NCBI RefSeq assembly: GCF_900187015.1
Contig: NZ_LT906479.1
Span: forward strand, 4,340,001-4,404,000
Direction of reading: 5' to 3'
DNA: 64,000 bases
Source of the DNA: Serratia ficaria
Lineage (GTDB): Bacteria > Pseudomonadota > Gammaproteobacteria > Enterobacterales > Enterobacteriaceae
A model generated the notes under the pieces. It was not told where the DNA came from and did no database searches. It was given only the letters and a program-made list of their open reading frames with translations. Below, in pieces: positions 58,880 through 64,000 of this stretch (position 1 is its first letter; the number at the start of each line of letters is the position of its first letter). The position numbers and the translations under genes were made by a program.

Positions 58880-59830
58880 ATGATTAAGCTCGGCATCGTG
58901 ATGGACCCTATCGCCTCCATCAACATCAAGAAAGACACCAGCTTCGCCATGCTGCTCGAAGCGCAGCGCCGTGGCTGGGAACTGCACTATATGGAGATGA
59001 ACGATCTCTATCTGCACGCCGGGGACGGCCGCGCCCGCACCCGCCTGCTGAGCGTCAAGGAAGACAAGGAGAGCTGGTTCAGCTTCGGCGCAGAGCAGGA
59101 TCTGGCGCTGCAGGATCTGGACGTGATCCTGATGCGCAAGGACCCGCCGTTCGATACCGAATACATCTACGCGACCTACATTCTGGAGCGCGCGGAGGTG
59201 AAAGGCACGCTGGTGGTCAACAAGCCGCAAAGCCTGCGCGACTGCAACGAGAAGCTGTTCACCGCCTGGTTCCCGGAACTGACGCCGGACACGTTGGTCA
59301 GCCGCAGCGCCGCGCATATCCGCAAATTCCACCAGCAGCACGGCGACGTTATCCTCAAGCCGCTGGACGGCATGGGCGGCGCGTCAATCTTCCGCGTGAA
59401 GCAGGACGATCCGAACCTGTCGGTGATCATCGAGACCCTGACCGAACACGGCAGCCGCTTCTGCATGGCGCAGAACTTCCTGCCGGCGATCAAGGAAGGC
59501 GACAAACGCATCCTGGTGGTCGACGGTGAGCCGGTGCCTTACTGCCTGGCGCGCATTCCGGCGCAGGGTGAAACGCGCGGCAACCTGGCGGCCGGCGGCC
59601 GCGGCGAAGCGCGCCCGCTGAGCGAAAGCGACTGGAAAATCGCCCGGGCCGTCGCGCCGACGCTGAAAGAGAAAGGGCTGATTTTCGTTGGCCTGGACGT
59701 GATCGGCGATCGTCTGACCGAGATCAACGTCACCAGCCCAACCTGCGCGCGCGAGATCGAAGCCGCCTTCCCGATCTCCATCACCGGTATGCTGATGGAC
59801 GCCATAGAAAAGCGTCTGGCGGCGAAGTAA
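58880..59830 (+). CDS. gshB: Glutathione synthetase
   Basis: GshB joins gamma-glutamylcysteine and glycine with ATP. The 316 residues equal E. coli GshB. The ATP-grasp elements are KPLDGMGGASIFRV near 160, RILVVDGEPVPYCLARIP near 210, the glycine-rich loop RGNLAAGGRGEARPL near 233, and LDVIGDRLTEINVTSPT near 273. AAAGGAGA precedes the ATG. The order rsmE-gshB-yqgE is conserved. Confidence 0.98.
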   Translation: MIKLGIVMDPIASINIKKDTSFAMLLEAQRRGWELHYMEMNDLYLHAGDGRARTRLLSVKEDKESWFSFGAEQDLALQDLDVILMRKDPPFDTEYIYATYILERAEVKGTLVVNKPQSLRDCNEKLFTAWFPELTPDTLVSRSAAHIRKFHQQHGDVILKPLDGMGGASIFRVKQDDPNLSVIIETLTEHGSRFCMAQNFLPAIKEGDKRILVVDGEPVPYCLARIPAQGETRGNLAAGGRGEARPLSESDWKIARAVAPTLKEKGLIFVGLDVIGDRLTEINVTSPTCAREIEAAFPISITGMLMDAIEKRLAAK

Positions 59831-59985
59831 TCCGCAACGCGGGCGGCAAAACCGCCCGCGATCCTGGCCTGGGCGCGCCGCCGCCGTCGGCCTCTGCCGG
59901 CCGGGCTGCGGCTTGAAAGGTTAGGGATATGGCCGCATACTGGCGGCTGTTTAACTTCACACCCATTGATTACCTTAATAACGCC

Positions 59986-60549
59986 ATGAATTTACAGCAC
60001 CATTTTCTGATTGCCATGCCATCACTTCAGGATCCCCGCTTCAAGCGCTCGGTGATTTATGTCTGCGAGCACAACGAAGAAGGCGCCATGGGGCTGGTGA
60101 TCAATAAGCCGGTGGAGCAGTTCACGGTGGCGACGGTGCTGAACAAGCTGAAGATCATGCCGCCGGCGCGCGATCCGGCTATCAGCCTCGACAAGCCGGT
60201 GTTTGCCGGCGGACCGCTGGCGGACGACCGCGGTTTTATCCTGCATACTCCGCGCAAAGGCTTCGGCTCCAGCATTCAAATTTCGCCGCACACCATGATC
60301 ACCACCTCGAAAGACGTGCTGGAGACGCTGGGCACCCCGGAGCAGCCGGACGACGTGCTGGTGGCGCTGGGCTACGCCGGCTGGGAAAAGGGCCAGCTGG
60401 AACAAGAGGTGCTGGAGAATGCCTGGCTGACCATCGAGGCCGACCCCGACATTCTGTTCCATACGCCGATCGCCAGCCGCTGGCGCGAGGCCGCCAACCG
60501 CCTGGGCATAGACATCCGCAGCATCGCCAACCACGCAGGACACGCCTGA
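59986..60549 (+). CDS. yqgE: UPF0301 family protein YqgE
   Basis: A 187-residue cytoplasmic protein of unknown function, same length as E. coli YqgE. Conserved parts are [29 protein letters not shown] at the start, [12 protein letters not shown] near 84 and [14 protein letters not shown] near 128. The ATG at 59986 is preferred to an upstream ATG at 59929, which would add unconserved residues. Its stop overlaps the ruvX start (TGATG). Confidence 0.93.
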   Translation: MNLQHHFLIAMPSLQDPRFKRSVIYVCEHNEEGAMGLVINKPVEQFTVATVLNKLKIMPPARDPAISLDKPVFAGGPLADDRGFILHTPRKGFGSSIQISPHTMITTSKDVLETLGTPEQPDDVLVALGYAGWEKGQLEQEVLENAWLTIEADPDILFHTPIASRWREAANRLGIDIRSIANHAGHA

Positions 60550-60971
60550 TGAGCAACCGCACCATTATCGCCTTCGATTTCGGCACCAAAAGCATCGGTG
60601 CGGCCATCGGCCAGGAACTGACCGGCAGCGCCCGCGCGCTGGCGGCCTTCAAAGCGCAGGACGGTTCGCCGGACTGGCAAAAAATCGAAAAGCTGCTGAA
60701 AGAGTGGCAACCGGACCTGGTGGTGGTCGGCCTGCCGCTGAATATGGACGGCACCGAACAGCCGGTTACCGAGCAGGCGCGCAAGTTCGCCAACCGCCTG
60801 CACGGCCGCTTTGGCGTGCAGATTGCGTTGCACGACGAACGCCTGAGCACCGTTGAGGCCCGCGCCAACCTGTTCGACCGCGGCGGTTTCCGCGCGCTGG
60901 ACAAAGGCAGCGTAGACTCCGCTTCCGCGGTGGTCATTCTGGAAAGCTGGTTCGAAAAGCAACTGGGCTAA
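60549..60971 (+). CDS. yqgF: RuvX/YqgF RNase H-fold nuclease
   Basis: A 140-residue essential RuvC-like nuclease that processes the 5' end of pre-16S rRNA. The fold is read from [15 protein letters not shown] (first acidic residue), [33 protein letters not shown] and [12 protein letters not shown]. Translation is coupled to yqgE. The last 38 bases overlap the 3' end of the opposite-strand pilT-like gene. Confidence 0.95.
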   Translation: MSNRTIIAFDFGTKSIGAAIGQELTGSARALAAFKAQDGSPDWQKIEKLLKEWQPDLVVVGLPLNMDGTEQPVTEQARKFANRLHGRFGVQIALHDERLSTVEARANLFDRGGFRALDKGSVDSASAVVILESWFEKQLG

Positions 60972-61989
60972 CCGCCCGTTCTCGTTCTCCCCTGTCCCCC
61001 AGCAAACCGGCGTCGATCCGCTGCTGCAGGCCCTGTTCAAAGGTCTGCATGCCGGACTGCGCGCCGGTTTGCAGCACGCTGGCAAGCTGGTGGTTTTTGC
61101 CTTCGCGGATCATGCTGCTGACCGCCGCCGTCGCCGTCAGCACTTCAAAAATCGCCAGCCGGCCGCCGCCGGGGCGCCCGATCAGCTTCTGTGCGATCAC
61201 CGCCTGCAGACTGCCGGCCAGTTGGGCGCGTACGTAGGGCTTCTCCTCCGCCGGAAAGACGTCCACCAGCCGCTCAATCGCCTGCGGCGCGTTGCGGGTA
61301 TGCAGCGTCGCCAGCACCAGATGCCCGGTTTCCGCCGCGGTGAGCGCCAGGCGAATGGTGGCGGTGTCGCGCAGTTCCCCCAGCAGGATCACGTCCGGAT
61401 CCTCCCGCAGCGCGGCGCGCAACGCATCATCAAAGCTGTGGCTGTCGCGGCCGAGCTCACGCTGCTGGATCAGCGAACGTCGGCTGTGATGCACAAACTC
61501 GATGGGGTCCTCCAACGTGAGAATATGCCGCCGCTGGTGGCGGTTAATCTCGTCGATCATCGCCGCCAGCGTGGTGGATTTGCCGCTGCCGGTGGCGCCG
61601 GTGACCAATATCAGGCCGTCTTCGCGCCGCAGCAGCGCCGGGATAATCTCCGGCGCCGCCAAGGCCGCCAGCGTCGGGCACTCGCTGGCTATCCTTCGCA
61701 GCGCCAGGGAAATACCCTCGCGTTGTAAAAACGCGTTGGCGCGCAGCCGCAAACCGCCCGGCAATTGCAGCGCCAGATCGAGCTGCCCGCGCTGCTGCAG
61801 TTCGCGGCGCTGCGAAGGCGCCAGCAGCCGGTCGCACAGGGCCAGCATGCGCTCCGGCCTCAGGCTTTCCGCCCCTTCGAGCGGCCGCAATTCACCGTCG
61901 ATGCGCAACATCGGCGGATGACCGGCACAAAGGTGCAGATCGGAAGCATTATGCTTTACACTAAGGGCCACGAATTCATCGATATCCAT
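60934..61989 (-). CDS. yggR: PilT-like type IV pilus retraction ATPase (YggR)
   Basis: A 351-residue GspE/PilT ATPase. Walker A is [10 protein letters not shown] near residue 125, the Asp box TLEDPIEF near 154, Walker [11 protein letters not shown] near 195, and the His box LATLHTRNA near 223. The PilT-type C-terminal region ([12 protein letters not shown]) is like the AIRNLIRE motif. The ATG at 61989 has AGGAG eight bases upstream and is preferred to 62007. No pilin genes lie nearby, so it is an isolated pilT, as in E. coli. It starts only 20 bases from the divergent yggS. Confidence 0.93.
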   Translation of the reverse strand: MDIDEFVALSVKHNASDLHLCAGHPPMLRIDGELRPLEGAESLRPERMLALCDRLLAPSQRRELQQRGQLDLALQLPGGLRLRANAFLQREGISLALRRIASECPTLAALAAPEIIPALLRREDGLILVTGATGSGKSTTLAAMIDEINRHQRRHILTLEDPIEFVHHSRRSLIQQRELGRDSHSFDDALRAALREDPDVILLGELRDTATIRLALTAAETGHLVLATLHTRNAPQAIERLVDVFPAEEKPYVRAQLAGSLQAVIAQKLIGRPGGGRLAIFEVLTATAAVSSMIREGKNHQLASVLQTGAQSGMQTFEQGLQQRIDAGLLGDRGERERAVSPVAFRTSFPE

Positions 61990-62009
61990 ATCAATCTCCT
62001 GGGTCAATA

Positions 62010-62717
62010 ATGAGCACTATTCAACAGAACCTGCAGGATGTCAGAAACCGCATTGCGTCGGCCGCTCGAGACTGCGCGCGCGCGCCAGAAGAAATTACCC
62101 TGCTTGCCGTCAGCAAAACCAAACCTGTGGCGGCGATCGCAGAAGCCATCGCCGCCGGCCAACGGGCGTTTGGTGAAAACTACGTGCAGGAAGGGGTCGA
62201 TAAAATTCAGCATTTCGCCGCGTCGCCGCAGGCCGCCTGGCTGGAATGGCACTTTATCGGCCCGCTGCAATCCAATAAGAGCCGGCTGGTGGCGGAGCAC
62301 TTCGCCTGGTGCCACACGCTGGACCGGCTGCGCATCGCCCAGCGCCTGAGCGATCAGCGCCCGGCAGAGATGGCCCCGCTTAACGTGCTGATCCAAATAA
62401 ATATCAGCGACGAGCAGAGTAAATCTGGCATTGTACTGGATGAGCTGCCGGCGCTGGCCGAGGCGATCGCCGCCCTGCCCAATCTGAGGTTGCGCGGGCT
62501 GATGGCCATTCCTGCGCCGGAAGACGATTACCCGCGGCAGCTGGCGGTGTTCGGCCGCATGAACGACGCTTTCCTGGCGCTGCGGCAGCGCTACCCGCAG
62601 GTTGATACGCTGTCGATGGGCATGACCGACGACATGGCGGCGGCCATCGCCGCGGGCAGCACCCTGGTGCGTATCGGCACCGCAATTTTTGGCGCCCGTG
62701 ATTACTCACCGGCCTGA
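62010..62717 (+). CDS. yggS: Pyridoxal phosphate homeostasis protein YggS
   Basis: A 235-residue PLP-binding protein of the PROSC/YggS family, which buffers PLP and affects amino-acid metabolism. The PLP lysine is Lys36 in LLAVSKTKP. FGENYVQEGVDKI near 54 and WHFIGPLQSNKSR near 82 are conserved, with LSMGMTDDMAAAIAAGSTLVRIGTAIFG at the end. It starts 20 bases from the divergent pilT-like gene, so their promoters must overlap coding DNA. It is followed closely by proC. Confidence 0.95.
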   Translation: MSTIQQNLQDVRNRIASAARDCARAPEEITLLAVSKTKPVAAIAEAIAAGQRAFGENYVQEGVDKIQHFAASPQAAWLEWHFIGPLQSNKSRLVAEHFAWCHTLDRLRIAQRLSDQRPAEMAPLNVLIQINISDEQSKSGIVLDELPALAEAIAALPNLRLRGLMAIPAPEDDYPRQLAVFGRMNDAFLALRQRYPQVDTLSMGMTDDMAAAIAAGSTLVRIGTAIFGARDYSPA

Positions 62718-62735
62718 CCTATGACGAGGGATTTG

Positions 62736-63557
62736 ATGCAACATCGCAAGATTACCTTTATTGGCGCCGGCAACATGGCGCGCGCTATCATCGCCGGCCT
62801 GGTGGCGGGTGGTTATCCGGCCAAATCCATCAGCGTTTACGCCCCCTCGACGAAAAACCGGGACGCGCTGGCGGCGGACTACGGCATCGTCAGCAGCGGC
62901 GACAACATCGCCTGCGCGCGCGAAGCCGAAGTCGTGGTGCTGGCGGTCAAACCGCAGATGATGGCGGACGTCTGCCAGCCGCTGCGGGAACAGATCGACT
63001 TTTCCGCCAAGCTGGTGCTGTCGATCGCCGCCGGTATTCAGGTCAGCCGCTTTTACCAGCTGCTGGGCGACCGGCTGAATATCGTGCGCATCATGCCGAA
63101 TACCCCGTCGCTGGTCGGCAAAGGCATGAGCGGCCTGTATGCGCCGCCGCAGGTCAGCCAACAGGATCGCGACTACACCGGCGACCTGATGAGTTCGGTC
63201 GGCAAAATCTGCTGGGTGGATGACGAGAACGGCATCAACGGGGTGATCGCCGCGGCCGGCAGCGCGCCGGCCTATTTCTTCCTGTTTATGGAAGCGATGC
63301 AAAAAGAAGCCGAACGCATGGGCTTCGATAGCCAGACCGCGCGCGATCTGGTGCAGCAGGCCGCCTCCGGCGCCGCCGCACTGGTCGAGGCCAACCCGGA
63401 TACGCCATTATCCACCCTGCGCGAACAGGTCACCTCCAAAGGCGGCACCACCGCCGAAGCGCTGCGGGTGTTCAACGAACAGCGACTGCCGGAGACCGTA
63501 GCCAAAGCCATGCAGGCGGCGGTTTCCCGTGCGCAGGAAATGGAAAAATCATTTTAA
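62736..63557 (+). CDS. proC: Pyrroline-5-carboxylate reductase
   Basis: ProC reduces pyrroline-5-carboxylate to proline with NADPH. The 273 residues have the Rossmann start KITFIGAGNMARAIIAGLVAGGY, RIMPNTPSLVGKGMSGL near 115, and the signature SAPAYFFLFMEAMQKEAERMG...TSKGGTTAEALRVF. The ATG at 62736 follows GAGGG at a suitable distance; an upstream ATG at 62721 adds five residues. This yggS-proC-yggT arrangement differs from E. coli, where proC maps elsewhere, but is usual in many gamma-proteobacteria. Confidence 0.93.
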   Translation: MQHRKITFIGAGNMARAIIAGLVAGGYPAKSISVYAPSTKNRDALAADYGIVSSGDNIACAREAEVVVLAVKPQMMADVCQPLREQIDFSAKLVLSIAAGIQVSRFYQLLGDRLNIVRIMPNTPSLVGKGMSGLYAPPQVSQQDRDYTGDLMSSVGKICWVDDENGINGVIAAAGSAPAYFFLFMEAMQKEAERMGFDSQTARDLVQQAASGAAALVEANPDTPLSTLREQVTSKGGTTAEALRVFNEQRLPETVAKAMQAAVSRAQEMEKSF

Positions 63558-63588
63558 ATAACCGAGAGTTAAGGAGAAGGACCACTTC

Positions 63589-64000
63589 ATGCTAACGCTG
63601 ACTTTTTTGGTCAAGACCGTTATTGATCTGTACGTGATGGTGCTGTTGCTGCGCATTTGGATGCAGTGGACGCGCACCGATTTTTACAACCCGTTCTCAC
63701 AGTTTGTGGTGAAGATCACCCAGCCGGTGGTCGGGCCGCTGCGCCGCATCATCCCTTCGTTGGGGCCGATCGACAGCGCTTCGCTGCTGCTGGCGTTCCT
63801 GCTGATGACCATCAAGTATCCGCTGCTGCTGCTGATTCAGGGCGGCGCGATGTCGCTCAGCCCGTATAATCTGCTGTTCGGCCTGATCTCGCTGGTCAAG
63901 TCCGCCGGTTACCTGATCTTCTGGGTGATGATTATCCGCGCGCTGATGAGCTGGATCAGCCAGGGCCGCAGCCCGATCGATTACGTCATGTATCAGCTGA
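63589..64000 (+). CDS. yggT: YggT family membrane protein (cut by the window end)
   Basis: The first 137 codons of an inner-membrane protein of the YggT family (two repeated YGGT domains). Membrane segments are seen at TLTFLVKTVIDLYVMVLLLR, LLLAFLLMTIKYPLLLLIQ and LISLVKSAGYLIFWVMIIRAL. The domain motif RIWMQWTRTDFYNPFSQFVVKITQP is followed by a second MSWISQGRSPIDYVMYQL copy. An AAGGAGAAGG ribosome binding site precedes the ATG. The C-terminus lies outside the window. Function is not established; a role in osmotic or K+ homeostasis has been suggested for relatives. Confidence 0.93.
   Translation, partial: MLTLTFLVKTVIDLYVMVLLLRIWMQWTRTDFYNPFSQFVVKITQPVVGPLRRIIPSLGPIDSASLLLAFLLMTIKYPLLLLIQGGAMSLSPYNLLFGLISLVKSAGYLIFWVMIIRALMSWISQGRSPIDYVMYQL

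Noticed and set aside
59840..59935. Possible fourth repeat copy before yqgE
   Set aside because: Only the last part (GGCTGCGGCTTGAAAGGTTAGGG) resembles the right end of the repeat family. The rest does not align, so it may be a remnant or chance.

Overview
The window is a chromosomal segment of a GC-rich enterobacterium, most likely Serratia (Yersiniaceae). Nearly every protein is a close match to its Escherichia coli counterpart (MetK, PcnB, DksA, PanBCD, AceEF-Lpd, AcnB, SpeDE and others). The base composition is higher in G+C than E. coli, the intergenic repeats are of a Yersinia/Serratia type, and qseBC sits between folK and panB. The species cannot be fixed from the sequence alone.

Layout. 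(1) 1-2130: metK behind MetJ boxes, then a compact hok/sok-type toxin-antitoxin locus (about 1673-1926) that contains very short genes. (2) 2131-43392: a long block with the gene content and order of the E. coli 2.5-3.7 minute region, in inverted orientation relative to metK: fhuBDCA, mrcB, hrpB, thpR-sfsA-dksA-gluQ-pcnB-folK, qseCB, panBCD, a polysaccharide deacetylase, yadHG, can, hpt, cueO, yacC, speED, yacL, acnB, lpdA-aceF-aceE-pdhR and aroP. E. coli yacH, gcd and the yad fimbrial genes are missing here. (3) 44964-54589: accessory cargo. It holds a GPH-type sugar transporter with a GH43 glycosidase, then a molybdenum-hydroxylase module: an exported molybdopterin subunit, a 2Fe-2S subunit and a triheme cytochrome c, divergent from a MocA-like cytidylyltransferase and an XdhC-like maturation factor, with a convergent AraC/GyrI-type regulator. 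(4) 54748-64000: fumA, then the usual post-metK series sprT-endA-rsmE-gshB-yqgE-ruvX/pilT-yggS-proC-yggT, cut off by the window end. In E. coli metK is followed by galP and sprT, so blocks 2 and 3 look like a large insertion or translocation between metK and sprT.

How it works together. The core genes cover SAM and polyamine synthesis (metK, speD, speE), pantothenate and folate (panBCD, folK), entry to the TCA cycle (pdhR-aceEF-lpdA, acnB, fumA), ferrichrome uptake (fhuACDB), copper detoxification (cueO), peptidoglycan synthesis (mrcB), RNA metabolism and stringent control (pcnB, gluQ, dksA, ruvX, rsmE). Several control sites can be read directly: MetJ boxes, a Fur box at fhuA, a CueR-type 19-bp-spaced promoter at cueO, a PdhR operator, a direct CTTAAG repeat upstream of qseB, and unusual start codons for pcnB (ATT) and speD (TTG). 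No rRNA, tRNA, CRISPR array, insertion sequence or prophage was recognised.

The parts most worth a second look are the hok/mok/sok-like locus beside metK, the exported molybdenum hydroxylase cluster with its paired TTGCGCAA dyads, the three-copy intergenic repeat family, a possible small RNA between acnB and lpdA, and the large rearrangement itself.
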